From Mesorhizobium loti (lineage in GTDB: Bacteria; Pseudomonadota; Alphaproteobacteria; Rhizobiales; Rhizobiaceae): 64,000 nt of DNA. Where the stretch lies: positions 2,299,001 to 2,363,000 of the forward strand of contig CP050293.1 of NCBI GenBank assembly GCA_014189435.1, given 5' to 3'. The position numbers and the translations under genes are program-made. Below the pieces are notes generated by a model. It did not search any database. It was not told the origin of the DNA and saw only the letters and a list, made by a program, of their open reading frames with translations. Below, piece by piece: positions 18,593-27,608 of the stretch; the stretch's first letter is position 1, and every line of letters begins with the position of its first letter.

Positions 18593-20506
18593 CTAGGCGC
18601 CGACCGGCTGCCCGTCCTTGCGGCGGATGGCGACCACGGACGGGCGAGGCAACTGGCCATCCCTGAAGTCGGGCCACAGCGTTTGTACCTTGTCGAGCAT
18701 CTCGGCGTCTTCGGCCGGGTGCTGGACCGACAGGAACAAGGTCGTGCCGTCCGGCGTGAAACAGGGGCCGGTGGCCTCCGCGCCATGCGGGCAGGTGAAC
18801 AGCAGTTTCGGCAGGCCACGCGCCGGGCCTTCGGTGTCGACGCCATAGACGCCGTCCGGCAGGTCGAAATCATTGGCGCCGTCGGTCGCCACCCAGAGCC
18901 GGCCGGCCGGATCGAAGGTGATGTTGTCGGGGCAGACGAACCAGCCATTGTCCGATGTGTCCGGGTGGAAGGTGGCGCCGACTTTGGCGTCCTTCGGGTT
19001 GCCGCACAGCACGAACAGGTCCCAGGCATATTTGTCGGCCGTGTGGTCGGCGTCTGCGCCGCGGCCGCCGGGCGGGATCAGCTCGACAATGTGGCCCCAG
19101 AGGTTTTCCGGACGCGTGTTGGCCGGATTGACCTTCGACTGGTCGCGCTTCTTGTTCTTGGTCATAACCGCGTAGACGCGGCCGGTCACCGGATTGGTCT
19201 CGATGTCCTCGGGGCGGTCCATCGGCGTGGCGCCCAGTGCGTCCGCCGCCAGCCGTGTCTTCAGCAGCACTTCCGCCTGGTCGGCAAAGCCGTTTTCTGC
19301 GGTGAGCTTGCCCTGGCCGTGAACCAGCGGCAGCCAGGTCATGGAGCCATCGGCATCGTAACGGGCGACCGACAGCACGCCGTCATCCAGCAGGCCGTTG
19401 CCGGAGGCTGGTTTGGCTGGATCGTAGGCCTTGTTCGAGACGAAGCGGTACATGTATTCGAAATAGTCGTCGTCACCCATATAGACCACGACCCGGCCAT
19501 CCTTGTTGAGGACGACCGTGGATGCTTCGTGCGACATGCGACCAAGCGCCGTGCGCTTCACCGGCTTCGAAGCCGGATCGTAGGGGTCGATCTCGACCAC
19601 CCAGTCGAAGCGGTTTGGTTCATTCGGCTCCTTGTCGATGTTGAAGCGGTCATGAAAGCGACCGCGGCCATAGATGTCGGAACCGTCGAAGCCATAGCGG
19701 TCAAGAATGTCAGCGGCCGGCGCCTTCTTCGGGTCGCCGCCGAACAGGTCGGAAACGCCTTCCTCGCAGGTCAGCACCGTGCCCCAAGGGGTGAAGCCGC
19801 CGCTGCAATTGTAGCTGGTGCCGAGCACCTTCGTGCCGGTCGCGTCGGCAGATGTCTTCATCAGTGCGTGGCCGGCAACGGGGCCGGAAACGGTCATTTC
19901 GGTGTTTGCCGTGATGCGGCGGTTGAGCGGGCTGTCCTCGACGATTGCCCATTTGCCGTCCTTCAGCAGCACTTCGACGATCGAATGACCCATGGCGGCC
20001 ATGCCGAGGTCGACCTGTTCCTTGCTCATCGTCTTGCCGGCGTCGTCCTCGGTCATGCCGGGAAACATGACATTGGGCGAAATGTACTCGTTGTTGACGC
20101 AAAGCAGGCCGTGGTCGGAATTCACCGTGCCTTTCGGCAGTGGCAGGAAGGCGATGTAGTCGCAATTGTAGCCGAAACGCTTTTCCTGCTCGTCGGCGAC
20201 GACCTTGCTGCCGTCGAAATCCGGAAGGCCGGCGACGATCGGGTCGCCCCAGCGTGCGACGATCGTGGTCTCATAGCCCTCGGCGGCGGCGTGGGTCTTA
20301 TCGTAGACGCGCTTCAGTTCGGGAAAGCCGAGCGTGGAAAGCGCTGCCGCGGCATGGGTTTCGCCGGCAAACAATGAACCGACGAAGCTGCCGCCGGCAA
20401 TCAGCGCACCGGATGCAAGGCTGCCTTTCAGGAGATCCCGGCGCGAGACACGCTCGGCGATGACGTCGCGAATGACAGGGGAAGATGAAGACGGGGAATT
20501 GGCCAT
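18593..20506 (-). CDS. PhoX-family Tat-exported alkaline phosphatase
   Basis: 637 residues with a Tat signal (VSRRDLLKG, R22-R23; hydrophobic region to about residue 53). The body is PhoX/DUF839: HGLLCVNNEYISPNVMF, NCSGGFTPWGTVLTCEEGVS, and PEDIETNPVTGRVYAVMTKN, with acidic clusters typical of the Ca/Fe site. PhoX enzymes release phosphate from organic phosphomonoesters in the periplasm, usually under phosphate starvation. No obvious Pho box was identified. Other DUF839 members have unknown activity, so the phosphatase role is family-based. Confidence 0.85.
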   Translation of the reverse strand: MANSPSSSSPVIRDVIAERVSRRDLLKGSLASGALIAGGSFVGSLFAGETHAAAALSTLGFPELKRVYDKTHAAAEGYETTIVARWGDPIVAGLPDFDGSKVVADEQEKRFGYNCDYIAFLPLPKGTVNSDHGLLCVNNEYISPNVMFPGMTEDDAGKTMSKEQVDLGMAAMGHSIVEVLLKDGKWAIVEDSPLNRRITANTEMTVSGPVAGHALMKTSADATGTKVLGTSYNCSGGFTPWGTVLTCEEGVSDLFGGDPKKAPAADILDRYGFDGSDIYGRGRFHDRFNIDKEPNEPNRFDWVVEIDPYDPASKPVKRTALGRMSHEASTVVLNKDGRVVVYMGDDDYFEYMYRFVSNKAYDPAKPASGNGLLDDGVLSVARYDADGSMTWLPLVHGQGKLTAENGFADQAEVLLKTRLAADALGATPMDRPEDIETNPVTGRVYAVMTKNKKRDQSKVNPANTRPENLWGHIVELIPPGGRGADADHTADKYAWDLFVLCGNPKDAKVGATFHPDTSDNGWFVCPDNITFDPAGRLWVATDGANDFDLPDGVYGVDTEGPARGLPKLLFTCPHGAEATGPCFTPDGTTLFLSVQHPAEDAEMLDKVQTLWPDFRDGQLPRPSVVAIRRKDGQPVGA

Positions 20507-20626
20507 GGTGTCTGCCTCTCAAGGTGGATGGGACGGCGCACCGCTGCCTATCCAGCTTCAGCAACATCCAGATGACATGAGAGAAGGGCAGGCCGCTGAG
20601 GCAGCGGCTGTTGCCCAGGGAATCGC

Positions 20627-21046
20627 CTACTGGTTTCCTCTGGTGCAGGTCGAGGCGGTGAAGGCGCCGTCGGGTTGCTTCATGATGATGTCGAAGGAGG
20701 GCGTGCTCTGGCCGTCCAGCGTTGCCTGGGTCAGCGACAGCGCGTTGCCGCCGGCGGTGTAGCCGCCCAGTGGTCCCAGCCATGAGATCACGCCGTTCGC
20801 ATCCATTTGATAATTGTACCCCTGCTGCGCGGTCCCGAAGGTGCCGAGGCTGGTGTAGACCGGGCCGCTGTAGAGGCTCCCCTTGATGGTGATGTCGCCG
20901 AGGCTGAGGAACATGCCGAGCAGGTAGACCTCGCAGTGATAGGTGCCATCGGGCATCTTGCCGTCGCTGAAGTCGGCTCGTGCGGCCCCGGTTGCTGTCG
21001 CCAGAAGCAGTATGCCGATAAAGATGCGTGAAGTGCCTGAAGCCAT
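20627..21046 (-). CDS. Exported hypothetical protein
   Basis: 139 residues. A signal peptide (ASGTSRIFIGILLLATATGA) is cleaved near AARADFSDG. The mature protein is glycine/tyrosine-rich beta-type sequence with two cysteines (YHCEVYLL near residue 37 and STCTRGNQ at the end) that may form a disulfide. No family is recognised. It is 120 bp upstream of phoX on the same strand and divergent from the urt operon. Confidence 0.62.
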   Translation of the reverse strand: MASGTSRIFIGILLLATATGAARADFSDGKMPDGTYHCEVYLLGMFLSLGDITIKGSLYSGPVYTSLGTFGTAQQGYNYQMDANGVISWLGPLGGYTAGGNALSLTQATLDGQSTPSFDIIMKQPDGAFTASTCTRGNQ

Positions 21047-21300
21047 GACGTCGCTCGTTTGAGGAACGAGCTTGCCCTATTTTTGCGCCGTGCCGCAACA
21101 TCGGTCGTCGGTGATCCGTCTGCGAAGGTCAAAATCTAGGCATTTTGCAAAAATGGGCTAAAATTAGGCAAAAGGCACGTGCACTGCGCAAATTTCTCTC
21201 AATCAATTTTTAACCAGCTCTCTTTGCTTTTATAAACCTGATATTTCAAGCCGCTGATAATACTGGATTTATTGGCCCTCCTTTGGCGTCGCCAAGCGAT

Positions 21301-21317
21301 TGGCATGGGGGTTGCAT
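21301..21317 (+). promoter_or_regulatory. Sigma-54 (RpoN) promoter of the urt operon
   Basis: TGGCATGGGGGTTGCAT matches the -24/-12 consensus: GG at 21302-21303 and GC at 21314-21315 are separated by exactly 10 bases. The predicted start site near 21327 leaves a short leader before urtA (ATG 21360, GGGAG at 21347-21351). Sigma-54 promoters need an enhancer protein; NtrC is the natural candidate for urea uptake. The rest of the 313-bp gap (21047-21359) is AT-rich and contains a palindromic GCACGTGC (21175-21182), but no clear NtrC site was found. Confidence 0.78.
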
Positions 21318-21359
21318 TGTAGTGTTGCGGTGCAATCAACCAGCTTGGGAGTCTGTAAT

Positions 21360-22670
21360 ATGAGGGGTAATTTCTCGACCATAACAAAAATGTTTTCGGC
21401 GAGCGTGGTTGCCGCCGGCCTGTTGATGGCCGCTCCGGCCAGGGCGGCCGACGATACGATCAAGGTCGGCATTCTCCATTCGCTGTCGGGGACTATGGCG
21501 ATTTCGGAGACGACGCTGAAGGACGCCATGCTGATGCTCATCGACGAGCAGAACGCCAAAGGCGGCCTGCTCGGCAAGAAGCTCGAGGCGGTCGTCGTCG
21601 ATCCTGCTTCCAACTGGCCACTGTTTGCCGAAAAGGCGCGCGAGTTGATCTCCAAGGACAAGGTCGCGGCGGTGTTCGGCTGCTGGACCTCGGTGTCGCG
21701 CAAGTCGGTGCTGCCGGTGTTCTCCGAGCTCGACAACATCCTGTTCTATCCCGTCCAGTATGAGGGCGAGGAGAGCGAGCGCAACGTGTTCTACACGGGT
21801 GCGGCGCCGAACCAGCAGGCCATCCCGGCGGTCGACTACCTGATGAGCGAGGATGGCGGTTCGGTGAAGCGCTGGGTGCTCGAAGGCACCGACTACGTCT
21901 ATCCGCGCACCACCAACAAGATCCTCGAGGCCTATCTGAAGGCCAAGGGCGTCGCGGCGGAAGACATCATGGTCAATTACACGCCGTTCGGCTTCTCCGA
22001 CTGGCAGACCGAAGTGTCCGCGATCAAGAAGTTCGGTTCGGCCGGCAAGAAGACCGCCGTCGTCTCGACCGTCAACGGCGACGCCAACGTGCCGTTCTAC
22101 AAGGAACTCGGCAACCAGGGCATCAAGGCCGAGGACATTCCGGTCATGGCCTTCTCGGTTGGCGAGGAAGAGCTTGCCGGTCTCGACACCGCGCCGCTGG
22201 TCGGCCATCTCGCCGCCTGGAACTACTTTGAGAGCATCGACACGCCCGAGAACAAGAAGTTCATCGCCGACTGGCACAAGTTCATCAAGAACGACAAGCG
22301 CACCACCAACGACCCGATGGAAGCCCACTATATCGGCTTCAACATGTGGGTGAAGGCGGTCGAAAAGGCCGGCACCACCGATCCGGACAAGGTCATCGAC
22401 GCCATGATCGGTGTGTCGGTGCCGAACCTGACCGGCGGCTATTCGACGATGATGCCGAACCACCACATCACCAAGCCGGTGCTGATCGGTGAAATCCAGG
22501 CCGACGGCCAGTTCGAAACCGTGTCGCGGACGCCGGGTCTGGTGATGGGCGACGAATGGTCCGACTATTTGCCGGATTCCAAGGACCTGATCTCCGATTG
22601 GCGTGCGCCTCTGTCGTGCGGCAACTTCAACGTTGCCACCGGCAAGTGCGGCGGCAAGGGAACGAACTGA
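21360..22670 (+). CDS. urtA: Urea ABC transporter substrate-binding protein
   Basis: 436 residues from ATG 21360 (MRGNFSTITKMFSASVV; TTG 21300 would lie upstream of the promoter's start site). A signal peptide is cleaved after PARAADD. The mature protein is a type I periplasmic binding protein: IKVGILHSLSGTMAISE, AVFGCWTSVSRKSVLPVF, LFYPVQYEGEE and PMEAHYIGFNMW are hallmark UrtA segments. It captures urea (or short amides) and delivers it to UrtBC. First gene of urtABCDE, controlled by the sigma-54 promoter. Confidence 0.95.
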   Translation: MRGNFSTITKMFSASVVAAGLLMAAPARAADDTIKVGILHSLSGTMAISETTLKDAMLMLIDEQNAKGGLLGKKLEAVVVDPASNWPLFAEKARELISKDKVAAVFGCWTSVSRKSVLPVFSELDNILFYPVQYEGEESERNVFYTGAAPNQQAIPAVDYLMSEDGGSVKRWVLEGTDYVYPRTTNKILEAYLKAKGVAAEDIMVNYTPFGFSDWQTEVSAIKKFGSAGKKTAVVSTVNGDANVPFYKELGNQGIKAEDIPVMAFSVGEEELAGLDTAPLVGHLAAWNYFESIDTPENKKFIADWHKFIKNDKRTTNDPMEAHYIGFNMWVKAVEKAGTTDPDKVIDAMIGVSVPNLTGGYSTMMPNHHITKPVLIGEIQADGQFETVSRTPGLVMGDEWSDYLPDSKDLISDWRAPLSCGNFNVATGKCGGKGTN

Positions 22671-22682
22671 TCCTCCCCGGGC

Positions 22683-22746
22683 TGGACCTTCAGGTCCATG
22701 CCCATGACCGCGCGCGTCCGGACGGCTTTTCCCGTCGTCCGGACGC
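22683..22746 (+). promoter_or_regulatory. Two intercistronic hairpins between urtA and urtB
   Basis: TGGACC-TTCA-GGTCCA (22683-22698) and a larger GCGTCCGGACG ... CGTCCGGACGC (22714-22746, 11-bp stem, 11-base loop). No T tract follows. Such hairpins after a binding-protein gene often stabilise its mRNA or partly stop transcription so that more UrtA than UrtB is made; here this is inference. Confidence 0.55.
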
Positions 22747-22779
22747 CCATTCAAACCTTCAAGGGGCTAATAGAAGCCG

Positions 22780-24393
22780 ATGACCTTTATCCGCGCAGGC
22801 TTGACGCTGCTGTTCCTGCTGGCGACGCTGTCGTCATCGGGCGCTGGCGAAGCCGATCTGCGCGGCATCATCGCCAAATTCGCGACGGCCAAGGGTTTTT
22901 CGGAGATCGGAGCCGTCGTCCATGAACTGGCGGCTACAGGCGATCCGGCGGTGGAACGGCCGCTTGCGGCGCTCGCCGACGGCAACCTCTATGTCCGCAA
23001 GGCCGATTCCCTGGTGTTTACCGGCAAGGAAGCGGGCGAGAGCGTTCAGCTCTCCGACCCGTTGAGCGGCGAGGCCTCGGGCGAGGCGGCCAAGGACGAC
23101 ATCACCAAGATCAAGGTCAACAACACGCTGCGTCGCGTCATCCGCGACGCGTTGGGCACGCTGACGCTTGGCGCCAAGGACCCGGCGGTGCGCATTGCCG
23201 CCGCCGACACCATGTTCAAGACACCCGATGCCGCAAACATCGGACCGCTCGACGCGGCCATTGCCAACGAGACCGTGGCCAGCGTCAAGGCGCTGCTCGA
23301 ACAGGCCCGTGCCGCCTCCGTACTGGTTTCCGACCGCCCGGATGCCGACAAGCTGGCTGCCATCGCGCTGATCGGTGCGCGCGGCGACCGCGATGCGGTT
23401 TCGCTGCTCACGTCTGTCGAGGCGAATTCCACTGACGCGGTCAAGGAAGCTGCCACGGCCGCGATCGCCAACATCAATTCGACACTGGCCTTCTGGGATG
23501 CCGGGCAGAACATCTGGTACGGCATTTCGTTGGGCTCGGTGCTGTTGCTGGCGGCGATCGGCCTTGCCATCACCTTCGGCGTCATGGGCGTCATCAACAT
23601 GGCGCATGGCGAGATGGTCATGCTGGGCGCCTACACGACCTTCGTCGTCCAGCAAGTGATCCGCACGTCCTTTCCCGACCTGTTCGACTGGTCGCTGGTC
23701 ATCGCGCTGCCGCTGGCTTTCCTCGTCTCGGCTCTGGTTGGCCTGATCATCGAGCGCGGCGTCATCCGCTTCCTCTACGGGCGGCCGCTGGAAACTCTGC
23801 TGGCGACATGGGGCGTTTCGCTGATCCTGCAGCAAGCAGTGCGCTCGATCTTCGGGCCGACCAACCAGGAGGTCGGCAACCCCTCCTGGATGTCGGGCTC
23901 GTTCAATATCGGGCAACTGGCGATCACCTGGAACCGGCTGTGGATCCTGGTTTTCGCGCTTACCGTGTTCGCGGTGCTGCTCTATGTGATGAAGCGCACG
24001 CCCTGGGGCCTGCAGATGCGCGCCGTCACCGCCAACCGGCGCATGGCGGCTTCCATGGGCATCAAAACGCCATGGGTCGACGCGCTGACCTTCGCGCTTG
24101 GCTCTGGCATTGCCGGCATTGCCGGCGTCGCGCTCAGCCAGATCGACAATGTCTCGCCCAATCTCGGCCGCGGCTACATCATCGACAGTTTCATGGTCGT
24201 CGTCTTCGGCGGTGTCGGCAATCTGTGGGGCACGCTGGTCGGCGCGTTCTCGCTCGGCATCGTCAACAAGTTCCTCGAGCCCTATGCCGGCGCGGTGCTC
24301 GGCAAGATCGTCGTGCTGGTGCTGATCATCCTGTTCATCCAGAAGCGCCCGCGCGGCCTGTTCGCGCTCAAGGGCAGGGCGGTGGAAGCATGA
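22780..24393 (+). CDS. urtB: Urea ABC transporter permease UrtB
   Basis: 537 residues. A signal-like N-terminus (MTFIRAGLTLLFLLATLSSS) and about 215 residues of alpha-helical extracytoplasmic sequence precede the membrane domain, which begins near residue 245 (WYGISLGSVLLLAAIGLAIT). The LivH-like core carries FGVMGVINMAHGEMVMLGAY and GYIIDSFMVVVFGGVGNLWG. This extended N-terminus is characteristic of UrtB as opposed to LivH. With UrtC it forms the membrane channel. Its stop overlaps the urtC start (ATGA). Confidence 0.94.
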   Translation: MTFIRAGLTLLFLLATLSSSGAGEADLRGIIAKFATAKGFSEIGAVVHELAATGDPAVERPLAALADGNLYVRKADSLVFTGKEAGESVQLSDPLSGEASGEAAKDDITKIKVNNTLRRVIRDALGTLTLGAKDPAVRIAAADTMFKTPDAANIGPLDAAIANETVASVKALLEQARAASVLVSDRPDADKLAAIALIGARGDRDAVSLLTSVEANSTDAVKEAATAAIANINSTLAFWDAGQNIWYGISLGSVLLLAAIGLAITFGVMGVINMAHGEMVMLGAYTTFVVQQVIRTSFPDLFDWSLVIALPLAFLVSALVGLIIERGVIRFLYGRPLETLLATWGVSLILQQAVRSIFGPTNQEVGNPSWMSGSFNIGQLAITWNRLWILVFALTVFAVLLYVMKRTPWGLQMRAVTANRRMAASMGIKTPWVDALTFALGSGIAGIAGVALSQIDNVSPNLGRGYIIDSFMVVVFGGVGNLWGTLVGAFSLGIVNKFLEPYAGAVLGKIVVLVLIILFIQKRPRGLFALKGRAVEA

Positions 24394-25622
24394 TCACGGG
24401 ACGCTTCTTCGCCGCCGGCGCGGACCGCCGCATCGCCATCACGATCTTCATCCTGCTGGCGGTGGCCGTCATCGTGCCGCTGCTGAACCTGGCTGTTTCG
24501 CCGACCAGCGCGTTCTACGTACCATCCTACATCGTCGCGCTGACCGGCAAATATCTCTGCTATGCGCTGCTCGCCTTGGCGCTCGATCTCGTCTGGGGCT
24601 ATTGCGGCATTCTCTCGCTCGGGCACGGCGCCTTCTTCGCGCTCGGCGGCTATGCGATGGGCATGTATCTGATGCGCCAGATCGGCTCGCGCGGCGTCTA
24701 TGGCAACCCCATCCTGCCCGACTTCATGGTGTTCCTGAACTACAAGGAACTGCCGTGGTTCTGGACCGGTTTCGACCATTTCTGGTTTGCGGCGATCATG
24801 GTGCTGGCGGTGCCTGGGCTGCTCGCTTTCGTCTTCGGCTGGTTCGCCTTCCGCAGCCGCGTGACCGGCGTCTATCTTTCGATCATCACCCAGGCGATGA
24901 CCTATGCGCTGTTGCTTGCCTTTTTCCGCAACGACATGGGTTTCGGTGGCAACAACGGCCTGACCGATTTCAAGGACATTCTTGGCTTCAACGTGCAGGC
25001 CGACGCGACGCGTTCGGCGCTGTTCGCGGCCAGCGCCGTGATGCTCGCGCTCGCCGTCTTCGTCACCTGGGCCATCGTCGGCTCGAAATACGGCAAGCTG
25101 TTGATGGCGGTGCGCGATGCCGAGAGCCGCACGCGCTTCCTTGGCTGGCGGGCGGAGAATGTAAAACTGTTCGCCTTCACCGTCTCGGCCGTCATGGCCG
25201 GCATTGCCGGCGCGCTCTACGTGCCGCAGGTCGGCATCATCAACCCCGGCGAGTTCGAGCCGGCCAATTCGATCGAGGTCGTCGTGTGGGCCGCCGTCGG
25301 CGGACGCGGCACCATTGTCGGGCCGATCATCGGTGCGCTGCTGGTCAATGCCGGCAAATCCTGGTTCACCGGCGTGCTGCCGGAATTCTGGCTGTTTGCC
25401 TTGGGTGGGCTGTTCGTCGCCGTCACGCTTCTGCTGCCCAAGGGCATCATCGGCATGTGGGATTCCTGGCGCGGCAACGCCAGGGCGTTGCGGGCAGCCT
25501 CGATTGCCGAGGAAACCGGCACCGATGCCGACGTCCCGCCGCCGGCGAAAATCGTTCGCAGCGCGGCGACAAAGCCCGGCGACTGGTCCGCATCCAGCCC
25601 CGAACCGCAGCCGGCGGAGTGA
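24390..25622 (+). CDS. urtC: Urea ABC transporter permease UrtC
   Basis: 410 residues from ATG 24390, overlapping the urtB stop by four bases, which supports translational coupling. LivM-like membrane protein with about ten hydrophobic segments; family motifs DLVWGYCGILSLGHGAFFAL, FRNDMGFGGNNGLTDFKDIL and FEPANSIEVVVWAAVGGRGT. The C-terminal 45 residues are polar and probably cytoplasmic. Longer readings of this frame upstream lie inside urtB and are not real. Confidence 0.94.
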   Translation: MITGRFFAAGADRRIAITIFILLAVAVIVPLLNLAVSPTSAFYVPSYIVALTGKYLCYALLALALDLVWGYCGILSLGHGAFFALGGYAMGMYLMRQIGSRGVYGNPILPDFMVFLNYKELPWFWTGFDHFWFAAIMVLAVPGLLAFVFGWFAFRSRVTGVYLSIITQAMTYALLLAFFRNDMGFGGNNGLTDFKDILGFNVQADATRSALFAASAVMLALAVFVTWAIVGSKYGKLLMAVRDAESRTRFLGWRAENVKLFAFTVSAVMAGIAGALYVPQVGIINPGEFEPANSIEVVVWAAVGGRGTIVGPIIGALLVNAGKSWFTGVLPEFWLFALGGLFVAVTLLLPKGIIGMWDSWRGNARALRAASIAEETGTDADVPPPAKIVRSAATKPGDWSASSPEPQPAE

Positions 25623-25628
25623 GCGGCC

Positions 25629-26375
25629 ATGTCAAAGTCGAACACCATCCTCTATCTCGACGGCGTCTCGGTCTCCTTCGATGGCTTTCGCGCCATCAAC
25701 AGTCTGTCGCTGGTGCTCGACAAGGGTGAGATGCGCGCCATCATCGGCCCCAACGGCGCCGGCAAGACGACGATGATGGACATCGTCACCGGCAAGACGC
25801 GGCCCGACGAGGGCGAGGTGTTCTTCGACGGCCATGTCGATCTCACCAAGCATGACGAGGCCGAGATCGCCATGATGGGCATCGGCCGCAAGTTCCAGAA
25901 GCCGACCGTGTTCGAAAGCCACACGATCGAGGAAAACCTGATGCTGGCGCTGAAGGGGCCGCGCTCGATCTTCCCGGCGCTGTTTCATCGCCGCTCGGCC
26001 GCCGAGGCGCGGCAGATCGACGACATCCTCGGCATCATCCGGCTTGGCGACAAACGTGCCGAATTGGCGGCCAATCTCAGCCATGGACAAAAGCAGTGGC
26101 TCGAGATCGGCATGCTCTTGGCGCAGGATCCGAAGCTGCTTCTGGTCGACGAACCGGTCGCAGGCATGACCGACGCAGAGACCGAGGAAACAGCACGGCT
26201 GCTCAAGGATATCGCGCGCGACCATTCGGTCATCGTCGTCGAGCACGACATGCATTTCGTGCGCGAGCTCGGCGTCAAGGTCACCTGCCTCCATGAGGGC
26301 TCGGTGCTTAGCGAAGGCACACTTGATTTCGTATCGGCCGACGAGCGCGTCGTCGAAGTCTATCTGGGGAGATGA
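25629..26375 (+). CDS. urtD: Urea ABC transporter ATPase UrtD
   Basis: 248 residues. Walker A GPNGAGKTT, Q-loop region GRKFQKPTVFESHTIEENL, a signature NLSHGQKQWLEIGMLLAQ (SHGQ variant usual in UrtD), Walker B LLLVDEPVAGM and switch His in VIVVEHDMHFVREL. LivG-like. Pairs with UrtE to power UrtBC. Starts six bases after urtC. Confidence 0.94.
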   Translation: MSKSNTILYLDGVSVSFDGFRAINSLSLVLDKGEMRAIIGPNGAGKTTMMDIVTGKTRPDEGEVFFDGHVDLTKHDEAEIAMMGIGRKFQKPTVFESHTIEENLMLALKGPRSIFPALFHRRSAAEARQIDDILGIIRLGDKRAELAANLSHGQKQWLEIGMLLAQDPKLLLVDEPVAGMTDAETEETARLLKDIARDHSVIVVEHDMHFVRELGVKVTCLHEGSVLSEGTLDFVSADERVVEVYLGR

Positions 26376-26444
26376 ATATGGTCTGGCGGGTGCAATTCCA
26401 TCGCTTCGATCTGTCGTTTCTCCGATTCTGGAGAAGGCGCTGAC

Positions 26445-27140
26445 ATGCTCGAAGTTTCCAATGCCACGCTGCACTACGGCGCCGCCCAGGCGCTGCGCGG
26501 CGTGTCGCTGAAGGCCGGCGCCGGCAAGATCACCTGCGTGCTCGGCCGCAACGGCGTCGGCAAGACCAGTTTGATGAGATCGATCGTCGGCCACCACCGG
26601 CTGACGAGCGGAAGCGTTGCCTTCGAGGGGAAGGCGCTCGACCGGAGCGCGGCGTATGACCGCGCCCGGTCGGGCATCGCATTCGTGCCGCAGGGCAGGG
26701 AAATCTTTCCGCTGCTCACCGTGCGGGAGAACCTGGAATCAGGTTTTGCGCCGCTGAAGCGCGCCGACCGCAACATACCGGCGCATGTCTTCGAGCTGTT
26801 TCCGGTGTTGAAGCAGATGCTCGGCCGCCGTGGCGGCGATCTTTCCGGCGGGCAGCAGCAGCAGCTTGCCATCGGCAGGGCGTTGGTGATGCGGCCGAAG
26901 CTGCTGGTGCTCGACGAGCCGACGGAAGGCATCCAGCCATCGATCATCAAGGATATCGGCCGCGCCATCCGCTATCTGCGCGACCAGGCCGGCATCGCCG
27001 TGCTTTTGGTCGAACAATATCTCGATTTCTGCCGCGAGCTCGCCGACGAGGTCAACATCATGGACCGGGGTCTGATCGTCCATACCGGCCCGGCGGAAGA
27101 TTTGGACCGTGCTGATGTCAGGAAGTTCCTGACGGTCTAG
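26445..27140 (+). CDS. urtE: Urea ABC transporter ATPase UrtE
   Basis: 231 residues, LivF-like. Walker A GRNGVGKTS, signature LSGGQQQQLAIGRALVMRP, Walker B LLVLDEPTEGIQPS and switch His position replaced by Gln in VLLVEQYLDFCREL, as is normal for LivF/UrtE proteins. Last gene of the operon, 69 bp after urtD. Urease genes, which often follow, are not in the window. Confidence 0.94.
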   Translation: MLEVSNATLHYGAAQALRGVSLKAGAGKITCVLGRNGVGKTSLMRSIVGHHRLTSGSVAFEGKALDRSAAYDRARSGIAFVPQGREIFPLLTVRENLESGFAPLKRADRNIPAHVFELFPVLKQMLGRRGGDLSGGQQQQLAIGRALVMRPKLLVLDEPTEGIQPSIIKDIGRAIRYLRDQAGIAVLLVEQYLDFCRELADEVNIMDRGLIVHTGPAEDLDRADVRKFLTV

Positions 27141-27410
27141 AATCGGCATTGGACTTCAGTTGACGGTCCGAAATCCTTGGCAAGTCTAATATTTCTCCGA
27201 TCCAGCCATCCGCGTCACTGGCGCACCATGGGCTGCGTGCTAGTCTTTCCCAAGGCTTTTGTGAGTCGGCCGCTTCCGTATCAGTCTGGTTATCGCAGAT
27301 CGAGGGCGCGGCTAGCACCGGGCAAGTTTCACGCAAGCAAGGCTTCCTAGCTTCCCTCCTGCGATCTCTGTCGTTCAAACGCGTTTGGGCACACAGGCTA
27401 AGGGACAGCC

Positions 27411-27587
27411 ATGGAACGTTACGTCGAGGACTACCAAAAGCGGCGGCTTACCGAACGCGTCGACATCATCGCTGCCATCAACATCTTGAGGTCACAGGGC
27501 TGCGATTACGACGACCTGATCGAGGAGATCACCAAGGTCTTCTATGTCGACCTGGATGCCTTCAATGAAATCGTCATGGCGGCGTAA
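27411..27587 (+). CDS. Small acidic conserved-type hypothetical protein (58 aa)
   Basis: ATG 27411 with AGGGA five bases upstream; 58 residues MERYVEDYQKRRLTERVD ... FNEIVMAA, ending TAA at 27585-27587. Helical, soluble, no signal peptide; the last half (YDDLIEEITKVFYVDLDAFN) is strongly acidic. Codon positions look like a real gene rather than chance. It converges with the diguanylate cyclase 21 bp away. The 270 bp before it hold no other recognised feature. Function unknown. Confidence 0.62.
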   Translation: MERYVEDYQKRRLTERVDIIAAINILRSQGCDYDDLIEEITKVFYVDLDAFNEIVMAA

Positions 27588-27608
27588 GGCAGCCTTCTCT
27601 TCTCAGGA

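Noticed and set aside
21175..21182. GCACGTGC as an NtrC site
   Set aside because: The palindrome lacks the spacing of the usual NtrC box; too short to assert.
21199..21387. 62-residue minus-strand ORF over the urt promoter
   Set aside because: Covers the sigma-54 promoter and urtA start; composition not protein-like.
23808..24389. N-terminal extension of urtC inside urtB
   Set aside because: The frame is open by chance inside urtB; UrtC homology starts at ATG 24390.
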